Assembly (NCBI GenBank): GCA_963809925.1
Contig: CAWELH010000008.1
Location: forward strand, 186,001 to 250,000
DNA from: DASQZK01 sp963809925
Lineage (GTDB): Bacteria > Bacteroidota > Bacteroidia > Bacteroidales > GCA-2748055
Length of the DNA: 64,000 nt
Reading direction: 5' to 3'
The stretch's first letter is position 1; every line of letters starts with the position of its first letter. Shown here piece by piece: positions 38,312 to 48,638 of this stretch. A program made the position numbers and the translations under genes. The notes beneath the pieces were generated by a model. It made no database searches. It saw only the letters and a list, made by a program, of their open reading frames with translations, and was not told the origin of the DNA.

Positions 38312-40855
38312 CTGAACCCTGACGCCAAGAGAGGATACATTCGGATTATCGAGATAGGTAAATCTTTTAATCAGGTCAACACGTAAAATTCTCAGGATAT
38401 TTGAGAGTCCGACGCTGGCTTCGACGTACGGTTCCCGCCCAAGGATAAAAGTAGTGGGATTGCCGGAAGCATCTGTAGGAAATTTAAAAAGATCAGAATT
38501 ATACCCGGGATCATTTTGCCGGCTCAGTCCGCCATAGAGCATTTTCAGCGTGGCAACTTCCCTAAGTTTGAACATTTTAATAACCGGAACTTTATTAAGA
38601 ATAAATCCGTTGAAGGAATGGTCAATATTTAAAGAAACATACTTATCGCTGACAAATTCGAGGAAATTCATCATGTTATACGATTCCTTCGCATAGATAT
38701 AGCTCTGGTTGGCATAATGGATAAACAGGATCGGATAGGGTACATTCCCGAAAATCTTTCCTGCTTCGGCTGAAACATCGGTATATCCAATGATTGAAAG
38801 ATAAAACCGTTTGCTGACACCAAATATTATTTTTTGGTAGTCATAATCATTGTTCAGACTCTTTGAGCCAAAGGCACTCTCAAACCGGATAACCGGGTAT
38901 CTGGAGGCTATTGGACTCCGGTATATCTTCCCCTGGTAAAATTCTTCCTTAGGGGCATAGCGCAGATTCACTGATACTTCAGGGATTTTCAGGGTAGATA
39001 ATTCTTCCACCCCCGGCAGGTTTTCGCCGTAATTAAAATGAAGGTTCCCCCCGGCTGTCTGTTCAAGGTACCGGTAACCGATGTCCCAGGAAAAATGATT
39101 TTCCAGTTCATTTTCATATTCAAGTTCGAAAGACCTGTTGTAGAAAATCTTATCATCGACGCCCCGCTTAAATGAGAGAAGGAGGTAATCCTGGCTGACA
39201 TATCCGGACATTTGCCCTGGTGTGGCCGTTTCGTACTGATAACTCAGGCTGACCGCTCTTACCGGGAATTTATAGATGGTTTTCCCTGTTAAAGAATAGG
39301 TAAGGCCGAGTCTATACTTATACTGTTTGTCTTTGAATCCATACGCCAGGTAACCGTCGAGATAAAGCCACCGGTTGAAACTTTCGGTTGTTCTTCCGCC
39401 TAATTTTAATCGCGACCCTTCAATCTCATTGAAGCTGTAAAATGTACCGACCGGTCCCATATCAAACGTTCCCAGGTCCAGGAAACTGGAGGTCATAAGC
39501 ATAACGATTTTCATCCGACGCTGGAATGCCGGGGTCTGCTGGATGCTGTCGATAAGAGAATACAGGTTTCGCTGAGCATCTGTCAGCGGTGAGATCCGGG
39601 CAGATGTCCAGTATCCGGGAAGATTTTCGGAGGGATCGGTTCTGGTAACTTTATCGGGACCTGAGAATACGGTGTCTGCTATCGGTTTTCCCGTCGAAAA
39701 ATTATTGTACCATACCTCCTTTTGTCCGTAAATCCCTGGTAGATCCTGCGTAAACCCGAAATCAATGGAAATATCACTTTGTACAAGTGCCCATGCATCC
39801 CCTTCGGGCTTCTCAAAATCCTGAACAATCCTGATATCCTTTACCCAGTCGATATTAATCGACTTATTGAAGCTGATATCAATCCTTTTTATGGCATACG
39901 CACTGTCGGCAGTAATATAGAGAAATCCGTGGAACAGGAAATCCGAAGGATTCCTGGGTTCAAAAAAAAGCTGGATACAATTCACATTGCTGACCATCGA
40001 TGTATCAATGATATAGTATCGGTAAAACATTGGTGCAGAGTTCGCAACGGGGCTCAGAAACTTATTGGACAAAAAGAATATTTCACTATTATAGATATCT
40101 ATATCCTGGTACAGGTATTTAATGTTTGCAACGAGACCTTTATTGTCGATATACTTATCGAGACCGATCGACTTTTCGGCTTTAATAATTTCCTTGTCCG
40201 CTTTTGGATTACTCCGGTGATAAACATCCGAAATCGTCTCCTTAAGATAGAGAGGAATATTCTTTTTACCGTCGATCCGCGTTGTATCAACATTCTCCAG
40301 TAAAAGCCTGATCTGCTCCATGGCCTTTGGCCAATGAATATCCTCCTTCATACTACTTAATGAAAAAGCCAGCTTTTCATATTTGTGACAGGAATAATAA
40401 TCAAGAGCTGCCATCCTGTTCCTGTCCCTGTTTTCAATGACTTTATCGATCAACTCAACGGCAGGATTATTTTTATTGTGATATGATTTGTTGGAGGGCT
40501 TCACCACAACTTCACTTAATTCAACCGCCAATGGGTAAAGAGAAATATTTACAATCTGGGTCTTCCCGGGATAGATAATATGCGTGACTGTTTCATAGCC
40601 AACAAAAGAAAATGAAATCTTATACGAAGTGGAAAAGGTCACAATCCTGAAGTGACCACTATCATTCGTGATCGTTCCTGCAGTTGTATTCTCCAGTACA
40701 ACTGTAACAAATGGAAGGGGATCACCGGTAGTAGCATCCAATACCGTACCCGTTACGACAGTATTGCTCTCCGGTTGTGAAAAACAGTCAGGAAGAAAAT
40801 ACACTGTTGTAATACAATATAAGCAAAGCCAAATAGACAGCCTGACAAATCTCAT
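38294..40855 (-). CDS. DUF5686 outer-membrane protein with carboxypeptidase-like regulatory domain
   Basis: An 853-residue outer-membrane protein. After the signal peptide (about 1-26) comes a carboxypeptidase-D-like regulatory beta-sandwich (about 33-115, VTGTVLDATTGDPLPFVTV), then the DUF5686 region (helix ELIDKVIENRDRN near 150, YSCHKYEKLAF) and a long beta-barrel to the end (about 420-853). No TonB plug is present. The family is Bacteroidota-specific and of unknown function. The last 18 bases overlap the beta-lactamase gene end to end. Confidence 0.88.
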   Translation of the reverse strand: MRFVRLSIWLCLYCITTVYFLPDCFSQPESNTVVTGTVLDATTGDPLPFVTVVLENTTAGTITNDSGHFRIVTFSTSYKISFSFVGYETVTHIIYPGKTQIVNISLYPLAVELSEVVVKPSNKSYHNKNNPAVELIDKVIENRDRNRMAALDYYSCHKYEKLAFSLSSMKEDIHWPKAMEQIRLLLENVDTTRIDGKKNIPLYLKETISDVYHRSNPKADKEIIKAEKSIGLDKYIDNKGLVANIKYLYQDIDIYNSEIFFLSNKFLSPVANSAPMFYRYYIIDTSMVSNVNCIQLFFEPRNPSDFLFHGFLYITADSAYAIKRIDISFNKSINIDWVKDIRIVQDFEKPEGDAWALVQSDISIDFGFTQDLPGIYGQKEVWYNNFSTGKPIADTVFSGPDKVTRTDPSENLPGYWTSARISPLTDAQRNLYSLIDSIQQTPAFQRRMKIVMLMTSSFLDLGTFDMGPVGTFYSFNEIEGSRLKLGGRTTESFNRWLYLDGYLAYGFKDKQYKYRLGLTYSLTGKTIYKFPVRAVSLSYQYETATPGQMSGYVSQDYLLLSFKRGVDDKIFYNRSFELEYENELENHFSWDIGYRYLEQTAGGNLHFNYGENLPGVEELSTLKIPEVSVNLRYAPKEEFYQGKIYRSPIASRYPVIRFESAFGSKSLNNDYDYQKIIFGVSKRFYLSIIGYTDVSAEAGKIFGNVPYPILFIHYANQSYIYAKESYNMMNFLEFVSDKYVSLNIDHSFNGFILNKVPVIKMFKLREVATLKMLYGGLSRQNDPGYNSDLFKFPTDASGNPTTFILGREPYVEASVGLSNILRILRVDLIKRFTYLDNPNVSSLGVRVQLRIDI

Positions 40856-41699
40856 TAGAACCAGATAACAGTTATATCAGTAAGTCGTTCATTATTTTTC
40901 AGAAAACGGATTTGGCCATGTTTACTGGCTGTTTAACCCGGTTCCATACTAAAAGATCGGCTGCAAAGTTATACAACCTACTGCTAATTTCTACAATTGC
41001 CAGATCAAATAGCAAACATATACCGTTCTGTACTGGAGTTCACTGGAAATACTGCTATCCACTGAAATAGTATTTCGGGATGTAAAGGAAAGTGTACATT
41101 CCTCATAGTTCCAAAAGAAATCCACTGTTGGAAAATTTGGAGTGTACAACCGATATCAATCTTATTACCCTGGATCGAGAGACTTCGAACAACAGCATTG
41201 GAACGTAAGATTACCCCCGGCACTGCAATTGTCGAGGGAAACCTGGCCTGTGACCGAAGTGAAATTATATACTCTCAGGCAGGTTGGCAGGTTAATAAAA
41301 AAGGCAAAGGGGCTGGTTTTGCAACCACCCTTTCACATAATTTCTGAAAGAATGCAGAAAATTTTATACCTGTCTGAACTGAATATGTTATATATTTGTT
41401 CATAACTTAAATGGCGACCTGCAAATCCCGGTTCTTTTTTTTCTTGATGCAGATGAAAATTTAATTTACTATTTTTTTTCGAATTTACCAGGCAGATGCC
41501 GCGGAATGAGTGGTTAGATTTTTTGAATAGTCATCTATAAAAAGCTTAACTCTGGGATGGATTTGGAATATTTATCTGGTGTTCCACAGATCATCCATTC
41601 AACTTTTTATTCTTTTTTATGTTGTAAATTATGGATTTATAGATTAGCTTCCAACAGTGATAATAAATAGTATCTTTTCACCAAATTAATTTTAATACA
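40856..41699. other. Long intergenic region and 5' leader of the cold-shock gene
   Basis: No gene is recognised in 844 bases. A hairpin (AAAGGG..TGGTT / AACCA.CCCTTT, 41306-41333) lies mid-way. TATATTTG at 41391-41398 would, if used, leave a leader of about 295 bases before the cold-shock start. The remainder is AT-rich with T runs. Confidence 0.4.
41391..41398 (+). promoter_or_regulatory. Candidate -7 box for the cold-shock gene
   Basis: TATATTTG matches TAnnTTTG. It lies about 300 bases before the ATG, which would give the long 5' leader typical of cold-shock mRNAs. No -33 TTTG is visible. Confidence 0.3.
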
Positions 41700-41891
41700 A
41701 TGAATAAAGGAACCGTAAAATTTTTTAATGATTCAAAAGGTTTTGGATTTATTAAAGACGCAAATTCTTCAAAGGAATACTTCGTGCATTCCTCAGGGTT
41801 GAAGGAAAGTATTCGTGAGAATGATGAAGTCACTTTTGATTTGCAGGAAGGGAAAAAGGGACTCAATGCTGTAAATGTTAAACTGGCATAG
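41700..41891 (+). CDS. Cold-shock domain protein
   Basis: A 63-residue single-domain RNA chaperone. RNA-binding motifs are visible as KGFGFI (RNP1, about residues 13-18) and YFVHSSGL (RNP2, about 27-34). It begins MNKGTVKFFNDSKG as CspA-type proteins do. It should melt mRNA structure in the cytoplasm. A strong terminator follows after 29 bases, so it is monocistronic. The long upstream leader is consistent with post-transcriptional control. Confidence 0.95.
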   Translation: MNKGTVKFFNDSKGFGFIKDANSSKEYFVHSSGLKESIRENDEVTFDLQEGKKGLNAVNVKLA

Positions 41892-41920
41892 CTTAAACGT
41901 CTATAACCATTAATTTTGAA

Positions 41921-41948
41921 GTCCCGCCACCAGCGGGACTTTTTTTTA
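41921..41948 (+). terminator. Strong rho-independent terminator of the cold-shock gene
   Basis: A perfect 7-base stem GTCCCGC / GCGGGAC with a five-base loop, followed by a run of eight T. Confidence 0.9.
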
Positions 41949-42070
41949 TTGTTCTTTCTAAGATGATGCAAGCCGGATACTGCCAGCCAATCCTCTGAAC
42001 CGGCGGCCGTACTTCGCCGGAATGTCAACGATCACAGATGACTGGGGATTCCGGGACCTGCGCTGATATC

Positions 42071-43288
42071 CTACCTGCTGATAAGTTTTGATTCTTTTAA
42101 CCTGGTTGAACTGAGAAGACTGATTACCATAAGCCCGATCAGGGCGATAAGGGGCATTCTCATAGAACCGGTTGATGCAGACTTAAAATAATCCATGCCA
42201 AAGATAAATGCTATGCCTGAAGCCTGTCCCATCAATAACAGAAATCCGTTCGACGTACCTTCCGACACGGGGTAGGTGATCTCCGCACCGTACTGAAAAC
42301 CTATCGGGCCGGAGCTTAGCAGGAAGAAACCGAAGGCTGCCGCTGAAACCAGGAGCAGTGTATACCCCGTTGCAAAGGTTATGCCTGCAAGGCTCAGGGT
42401 CGCACCGGCCAGCGCAATCATAATGAAGGGTGTCCGCCTTCTGAAATGATCCGACAGCATGGGAATGACAAGGGCACCGACGATCCCGCCGATGATCATC
42501 AGCCCGCCTGTCGTACCCGCCTGAACCGCTGAGAATCCCCGCGGACTCAGAATATTTTCAATCCAGGTAGTTACGGTGTTAAAAACACCAAGACCGATGA
42601 AGAAGATTAGCATCAGCCAGTTAAAATCTTTATAGCTGAATATGCTTTTCAGACCGTCGAGGGCCAGTGCCCGCTCTTCCTGGTCAGGTCTGCAGGGAGC
42701 AGTGGGCGGTCGTTCTCTTGAAAAAATAATGAATATTAATGCAGCGCTCATTGAGAGTACACCGTAGATATACAACATGCCACTGATCCCCGAGCCGATG
42801 ACGAGGTAAGGGGTAAGGATCATCCCGCAAAGAATGCCGATATACATGGCCAAAGTTCCCAGCCCTGATGCTGTAGCGCGCTCTCCGATAGGAAACCACC
42901 TTGCGGCAATCTTCGTGATCGCATTCAGCAGAAAAGGCTGACCAATTGCGATTCCGATCTGTGAAACGAGAAGCCAGTTATAATCGTCGCCGGCAAAACC
43001 CCGAACCAGTCCGAACACTCCCGTTAACACAACACCAGTTCCCACCCCCTTACGGATGCCGTAGGTATCAATGATCCATGATGCCGGGATGGATACGACC
43101 AGGTAAACAATCATGAAACTCATCGAGAGTATACCGATCTTCAGGTCAGAAACCGCGTAATAACTCGTTGCATCTGCAGTGATCGGCGCAAAGGTGATCC
43201 ATAACAGCTGATTTACACCAACGATGAGCATATAAACACTCAGCATTACCCAGCGGTAGGGATACACCCTGAATTCTGATTTTTGCAT
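42071..43288 (-). CDS. MFS transporter (FLVCR-like)
   Basis: A 405-residue inner-membrane transporter with 12 predicted spans. ATG 43288 is preferred because it begins MQKSEFRVYPYRWVML at the first membrane segment and a TATATTTG box lies 32 bases upstream; the longer frame from 43414 would place the promoter box inside the gene. Motifs include NQLLWITFAPI and WIIDTYGIRKG (loop 2-3). The pattern resembles the FLVCR-type MFS group, but the substrate is uncertain. Confidence 0.8.
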   Translation of the reverse strand: MQKSEFRVYPYRWVMLSVYMLIVGVNQLLWITFAPITADATSYYAVSDLKIGILSMSFMIVYLVVSIPASWIIDTYGIRKGVGTGVVLTGVFGLVRGFAGDDYNWLLVSQIGIAIGQPFLLNAITKIAARWFPIGERATASGLGTLAMYIGILCGMILTPYLVIGSGISGMLYIYGVLSMSAALIFIIFSRERPPTAPCRPDQEERALALDGLKSIFSYKDFNWLMLIFFIGLGVFNTVTTWIENILSPRGFSAVQAGTTGGLMIIGGIVGALVIPMLSDHFRRRTPFIMIALAGATLSLAGITFATGYTLLLVSAAAFGFFLLSSGPIGFQYGAEITYPVSEGTSNGFLLLMGQASGIAFIFGMDYFKSASTGSMRMPLIALIGLMVISLLSSTRLKESKLISR

Positions 43289-43319
43289 GAATCCTGTGTT
43301 ACGATGAAGTGAAGAACAG

Positions 43320-43327
43320 CAAATATA
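43320..43327 (-). promoter_or_regulatory. Candidate promoter -7 box of the MFS transporter
   Basis: The minus strand reads TATATTTG, 32 bases before ATG 43288. It supports that start over the upstream one. Confidence 0.48.
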
Positions 43328-43580
43328 AAAAAACTTGCGATTTATGAAGTATAATAAAAAATTTGAGGACTCGGCACTGGTATCTTCTTGGATATTGAAT
43401 TGCTGCTTTCCCATTACGTAGGGACACTAAAAAAATCAGGACTCAAAGAGGTTTACTGAATAAATTTTTGCGATCCTTACCTGTTTCCGGAAAACATAGA
43501 TTAATTTAGATGATGCCTATGTTCATGAATGATCAATTGCACAAACCAATGACGATGCTAACCCAAAACGTATATATCCA

Positions 43581-44804
43581 ATGAAAAATATAGTTTTTTC
43601 TGGTATAACCTATGTCGTACTTTTCACCTTTGTGAACATCACTCCTTCCAATGCCCAGCTTATCCATGAACCTGTGAACAAACCGGAATACACAGTCGCT
43701 GCCTATGTCTGGCCATCCTGCCATGATGAAAAAATGAGCCGCGACAACCTCTGGGGTGAAGGCATCGGGGAGTGGGAGATCATCAAAAAAGGTGACCCCC
43801 GGTTTGAAGGCCATTACCAGCCCCGTGTTCCACTTTGGGGTTATGAAATGGATGATGACCCCGCAGTCATGAAAAAAATGATAGATGCCGCCGCAGATCA
43901 CGGTGTAAACGCCTTTATCTTCGACTGGTACTGGTACGACGGTAAACCCTTTCTCGAAAATACCGTGAACAGCTTCGTGGCTGCTCCCAACAGCAATAAA
44001 ATGAAGTTTTACCTTATGTGGGCCAATCACGACGTTCCGGGAAATATGTGGAATCATTACCGCTATGCTACGGATTCTCTCCTTTGGCAGGGCCGTGTCG
44101 ATTGGGACAACTTTAAAATCATCGTTGAAAGGGTGATCAGACAATACTTTAAGCAACCAAACTATTACACCATAAACGGTGAACCTGTATTTTCAATCTT
44201 CAGTTTTACTCAGCTGACAAACAGCTTCAACGGACTCGATGGTACAAAAAAAGCACTCGATTTTTTCCGGCAGGAAGTCAAAAAGGCTGGTTTTCCCGGC
44301 CTCCATCTTCAATTGGTGGGCTGGGGATCGGCCGGAGAACCCTACCTTACTATAACAAAAAACAGGGAAGGCAAGAGCATAAACGAGATCCTGTCAATGC
44401 TTGGAATAAACAGCATGACCACGTATAACTGGACCGGTGCCGGCGTCCGGGAGGATTATATTGCCTGGGGTGAAAACGCGATGAGACTTCAGAACCGATG
44501 GGATTCCACACTTTCAATTCCGTATTTTCCAAATGTTTCGGTAGGATGGGATAATACACCCAGGTATCCCGATGCCGGAAAATCGTCAGTGGTTCACTAT
44601 AATACTACTCCTGAGAGTTTCGCGGCATACCTTCAGAAGGCACGGGAATATGTTAAAACTCATACGGACCAACCTCCTCTCATCATTATCAATGCCTGGA
44701 ATGAATGGGTGGAGGGAAGCTACCTCGAACCCGATATGCGATGGGGTTATGGATACCTTGAGTCGGTAAAGAAGGTGATGAGTGGTGCGTATGACCAGTA
44801 TTGA
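43581..44804 (+). CDS. GH99-like glycoside hydrolase (WbsX-type), exported
   Basis: A 407-residue protein with a signal peptide (about 1-25) and a GH99-like barrel. Diagnostic parts are YVWPSCHDE near the start, GVNAFIFDWYWYDGKPFLE, and the catalytic-type motif NAWNEWVEGSYLEP with E375 and E378. The E-x-x-E spacing is that of the GH99 active-site pair, and family members cleave internal alpha-mannosidic or related bonds by a neighbouring-group mechanism. The actual substrate here is unknown. It begins the carbohydrate block. Confidence 0.85.
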   Translation: MKNIVFSGITYVVLFTFVNITPSNAQLIHEPVNKPEYTVAAYVWPSCHDEKMSRDNLWGEGIGEWEIIKKGDPRFEGHYQPRVPLWGYEMDDDPAVMKKMIDAAADHGVNAFIFDWYWYDGKPFLENTVNSFVAAPNSNKMKFYLMWANHDVPGNMWNHYRYATDSLLWQGRVDWDNFKIIVERVIRQYFKQPNYYTINGEPVFSIFSFTQLTNSFNGLDGTKKALDFFRQEVKKAGFPGLHLQLVGWGSAGEPYLTITKNREGKSINEILSMLGINSMTTYNWTGAGVREDYIAWGENAMRLQNRWDSTLSIPYFPNVSVGWDNTPRYPDAGKSSVVHYNTTPESFAAYLQKAREYVKTHTDQPPLIIINAWNEWVEGSYLEPDMRWGYGYLESVKKVMSGAYDQY

Positions 44805-45234
44805 TTAGATACAAGTCCTGAAATATATCATCCTGGTCCCGGTCTGTATTTTTTTCCTTTCTAAGAGGAATAACCTCTTTATCGTCTAAGATCCCCTTCA
44901 AAAAAATCAACAGATATTTACTATTTGTTCCATTCATTTGAAAGGATGTTTCATCCCGATCCATATCTATCTGATTTTCAATTAAGAACATTTTATCAAT
45001 ATTTTGGAACATACCTGAAAAGGCAAATGTTCCTCTTTGCCTAACTTGTCTGGAGATTTCAACAGTGTTTAACAAGGTTCATCCGCTCTGCGGGTATGGA
45101 TCAGTTGTCCACTGAGATAAATGTCAGTACCGGTTATTGAGGTTAAAAATAACTTTCTTGCGTGAAGACTCTGTGTGAGTAAGTTGCCTGATATGATCCG
45201 CCTTGTATGCGACGGAGTAATAGTATTGAAAATT
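44805..45234. other. Intergenic region between GH99-like and GH30 genes
   Basis: A minus-strand frame (44689-45075) is open but overlaps the GH99 gene and has no recognisable relative, so it is not called. No terminator or promoter consensus stands out. Confidence 0.35.
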
Positions 45235-48200
45235 ATGGCGAGACCGAAATTTATAGTATTTGTATCGATCGCGGTTTGTCTGCAATTCATTAGTACAGTT
45301 GCTTACTCCCAGATAAATGTTGCCATTGGTAAACCTGTTACCGTCGACTCAGAAGATCCTGATTACCCAGCCTGGAAAGCTGTTGAAGGGCTAAACTACA
45401 GCAATGCAAACCGTTGGGTATCGGATAACCAGGGATACCCGCACTGGATTGAGGTCGATTTGCAGGCGAACTACAATATCGAAAAAATCATCTATTATGT
45501 GGGCGAATACGGGACCAACCATCCTGTGTATGATTACAGCCTCCAGTACTGGTCCGGCTCGGGCTGGTCGGATATAGTGAGCCATACAGGTAATAATAAC
45601 CCGGAGATCACTGAAATATTCGATCCGGTAAACACTTCTAAAATAAGGCTGTATGCCACATCGGGTGAAGGCAGCCAGCTGATGCTTTATGAAATTGAAG
45701 TGTATGCATCCTTCAATCAGCAGCCCTCCATTGATAGGATCGATGATCCGGCCCCGGTATATTTTGATGCTCAGGAGCAAACTGTGCACCTGTCAGGTAT
45801 TTCTCCCGGAAATGCCGAAACCCAGAACCTTACCATCACAGCCACAAGCTCCGATAATTCAGTAGTTGCATCTCCACAGATCTCATATGCCCAGGGTGAC
45901 ACGACCGCCTCACTGTTGTGGACTCCCGCGGGTACGGAAGGAAGTGCCACCATCACTGTCACGGTTCAGGATGACGGCGGAAGGGATGCAGGTGGGGTGG
46001 ACACTGTGAGCACTACGTTTCATCTTACACTCAGAGATCCTTCAAAAAATTACCCACCCACCATCGAGCCGGTTACCGATGTCCATGTTTTTGCCAACAG
46101 CTCTTTGTATAATGTTGTGTTGAAGAATATATCGGACGGCGACAGTAACCGGGAACAGACGTTAGCTGTGTCCGCCGCTACTGAATCAGACTTAGCAATT
46201 GTGGAAAATCTCATGGTCAATTACCCGGCCGGTTCAGATGAGGCTGTCCTCAGTTTCAATTCAACAGAAACCACAGGGACAGAAATCATCAGGGTCGTCC
46301 TGCGGGACGACGGTGGAACCGGAAACGGAGGTACAGATTCTGCATTCATAGAATTTAACGTGATCAGCACCCTACCACAGGACGCCGTCCAGGTGACTCT
46401 CGATCTCGAACATGAATATCAGGAAATAGACGGCTTTGGCGGCTTCGGCTATGAAAAGGTGACCTGGGCAAGGCCTCCCTATTACACCCCTGAATTCGTC
46501 AATGAGATTGTTGATGACCTGGGGCTGACCATCCTCCGGGTTTCAATCGAAACCTTCCTCGAACCGGAAAATGAAAATGATGACCCTGAAGTACTGGATC
46601 TGGACAAATACAGGAGTAATCTGCAAACCTACGGCGCAGCAAGCTTTTTCCCTTTTCTCAAAGATCTGAATGAAAAGGCTCCGGTAAAAATCATTGCATC
46701 CGTTTGGACACCGCCAGCATGGATGAAAACAAATAACAGCGAAATCGAAGGCGGCAACCTGAGGCCGGAATATTACGAGGAATTTGCGGAATACATTGTG
46801 GCCTATATTAAGCTCCTGAAGGAACAGACCGGTGTTGACCTCTACGCTGTTAGTCTGCAGAATGAACCTACTTTCCGCGAACCCTATGAATCCTGTCAGT
46901 ATACCCCGAGAACGTATTGTAATCTGATCAGTGTAGTTGGTAAAAGGTTTGAAAAGGAAAACATTTCAACCAAACTATTTTATCCGGAGGAAGTTTTTGT
47001 CCGTGACTATGATATCTACCCATGGCTGGATACACTCAACAACGATCCTACGGCGCGCAAATACGTCGACATCATGGCCCTTCACGGTTATGATTTTTCC
47101 GGCGTGTCGGCAGGTTCAATTGGGAATGATCTCTGGGAAAGCTACAGGAATGAACTTGCAGATTTCCCGGCACACCCCAAAAAGCTTTGGGTGACCGAAA
47201 CATCGGGGCAGCCCAATACCCTGGAGGGAGCACTCAGAATGGCCGCCGGACTTAGCAATGCCATTAAATACGGGAAGCTTAATGCATGGGTATTCTGGAC
47301 AATATCCGGTGAGGCAACTGACCCGGAAAATCCGGAAAACGTTTACAACCTGATGTTTATCGGACATAAACTCAAAAAGTACTATGCATCAAAACAATAT
47401 TACCGGTATGTGCGTCCGGGTGCAGTTTCAGTGGGAATAAGCAGCAGCGATATCGATATTCTTTCCAATGCTTTCGTGCACAAGCAGGACAGCACACTCA
47501 CATACATATTCATCAACCGGTCGGGTGCAAATAAAATCCTGAATTTTAAAGAACTTCCCCTTGATGCGCATGCCCAGGCTTTCCGTACCTCAGCAACTGA
47601 GAACTGTGAGCCCGTTCCCCTGGCCGGAACACGGGGAGTCATGATCCCTGCCAAAAGCATTCTGACGATCGTACAATCGACAAAGGGTCTTTTCCTGCTT
47701 CCAACGATTAACCAGGTCAGCGATACACTACTGTTCTCCAGTTCTGAACGGATTATACAGATACATCTGTCAGGCATATCCGATGGAGTCGGCGGAGATA
47801 ATTCCACCCTTTCATTTTCTGTTAAAAGCTCCAATATAAGCCTGGTCAAAGATTCTGTCGTCAATTTCAATCCTGTCAGCAGCGAGGCAGAACTGCTCCT
47901 GGTCAAAGATCAAAGCATGACGGGAGAAAGCAATATCACCCTTACATTGACGAGAGAACCTTCTGATATCGGCGATACAATAACGCTTTCAAAAGAAATG
48001 AATTTTAACATCAGCATTATTGATTATTTAAATAACCCTCCTGATTTTACCATTGAAGGAAGAAATACTGTATACCTTCTGGACGGACCTCAGAATATAA
48101 GCATTACAGACATTGAGGATGGCAATCCGGAGATCGAAGAAAATCTCGTGTTCTCCTATACCAACGGAAATAATGCATTCTTTACCATCGACCAGGTGAA

Positions 48201-48615
48201 CTATGCACAGGGTGAGTCAACTGCAGATCTCGTTGTAACGCCAAAGAAAGCCGGGACCGAAAGTATCATGCTAAAACTTACTGATGACGGCGAAAATCTT
48301 GTAGGAAAGAATTCGGTACAAAAAGCTGTTCTGATCCGGGTCATGGACGGAACAAGTGATGTTGGCCGAACCGCTATCAGCGGACCCAGTGTATATCCCC
48401 TGCCGGCGGATTCCTACCTGAATATCACGAAAGCAGACGGTTTCGATCTGGCTACGCTGATCGATCCCTCCGGAACTGTTTTGGTACAACGAAAAGTCAC
48501 AAACGGAAGTCTCTCCTTTTATACAGGGAATATCGGGGAAGGATTTTATTTTCTGAAACTTACTGGAGTAAGCCGGGAAAGCAGGATATTCAAAATCATT
48601 ATAGTACATGAGTGA
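45235..48615 (+). CDS. Multidomain GH30 glycoside hydrolase with F5/8C module and T9SS sorting domain
   Basis: A 1126-residue secreted enzyme; start at ATG 45235 (MARPKFIVFVSIAVCLQF signal), not the upstream frame. Order: F5/8 type C or CBM32-like module (about 27-155), two Ig-like domains (about 165-375), GH30 catalytic barrel plus side beta-domain (about 385-800), two further Ig-like domains (about 805-1040), and a T9SS type A sorting domain (about 1050-1126). The acid/base is E544 (LQNEPTF) and the nucleophile E655 (LWVTETSG). GH30 enzymes cleave beta-glucosides, xylan or beta-1,6-glucan; the subfamily here is not certain. It should act outside the cell and feed the SusCD importer. Confidence 0.9.
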   Translation: MARPKFIVFVSIAVCLQFISTVAYSQINVAIGKPVTVDSEDPDYPAWKAVEGLNYSNANRWVSDNQGYPHWIEVDLQANYNIEKIIYYVGEYGTNHPVYDYSLQYWSGSGWSDIVSHTGNNNPEITEIFDPVNTSKIRLYATSGEGSQLMLYEIEVYASFNQQPSIDRIDDPAPVYFDAQEQTVHLSGISPGNAETQNLTITATSSDNSVVASPQISYAQGDTTASLLWTPAGTEGSATITVTVQDDGGRDAGGVDTVSTTFHLTLRDPSKNYPPTIEPVTDVHVFANSSLYNVVLKNISDGDSNREQTLAVSAATESDLAIVENLMVNYPAGSDEAVLSFNSTETTGTEIIRVVLRDDGGTGNGGTDSAFIEFNVISTLPQDAVQVTLDLEHEYQEIDGFGGFGYEKVTWARPPYYTPEFVNEIVDDLGLTILRVSIETFLEPENENDDPEVLDLDKYRSNLQTYGAASFFPFLKDLNEKAPVKIIASVWTPPAWMKTNNSEIEGGNLRPEYYEEFAEYIVAYIKLLKEQTGVDLYAVSLQNEPTFREPYESCQYTPRTYCNLISVVGKRFEKENISTKLFYPEEVFVRDYDIYPWLDTLNNDPTARKYVDIMALHGYDFSGVSAGSIGNDLWESYRNELADFPAHPKKLWVTETSGQPNTLEGALRMAAGLSNAIKYGKLNAWVFWTISGEATDPENPENVYNLMFIGHKLKKYYASKQYYRYVRPGAVSVGISSSDIDILSNAFVHKQDSTLTYIFINRSGANKILNFKELPLDAHAQAFRTSATENCEPVPLAGTRGVMIPAKSILTIVQSTKGLFLLPTINQVSDTLLFSSSERIIQIHLSGISDGVGGDNSTLSFSVKSSNISLVKDSVVNFNPVSSEAELLLVKDQSMTGESNITLTLTREPSDIGDTITLSKEMNFNISIIDYLNNPPDFTIEGRNTVYLLDGPQNISITDIEDGNPEIEENLVFSYTNGNNAFFTIDQVNYAQGESTADLVVTPKKAGTESIMLKLTDDGENLVGKNSVQKAVLIRVMDGTSDVGRTAISGPSVYPLPADSYLNITKADGFDLATLIDPSGTVLVQRKVTNGSLSFYTGNIGEGFYFLKLTGVSRESRIFKIIIVHE

Positions 48616-48638
48616 ACACCGGAAGTATTTCCATATCC

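Noticed and set aside
41142..41405. Plus-strand 87-codon frame upstream of the cold-shock gene
   Set aside because: It contains the hairpin and the promoter-like box, and its composition is not protein-like.
41995..42021. CCGGCG / CGCCGG hairpin as terminator of the MFS gene
   Set aside because: No T run follows on either strand.
44689..45075. Minus-strand 128-codon frame
   Set aside because: It overlaps the conserved 3' end of the GH99-like gene and shows no known domain.
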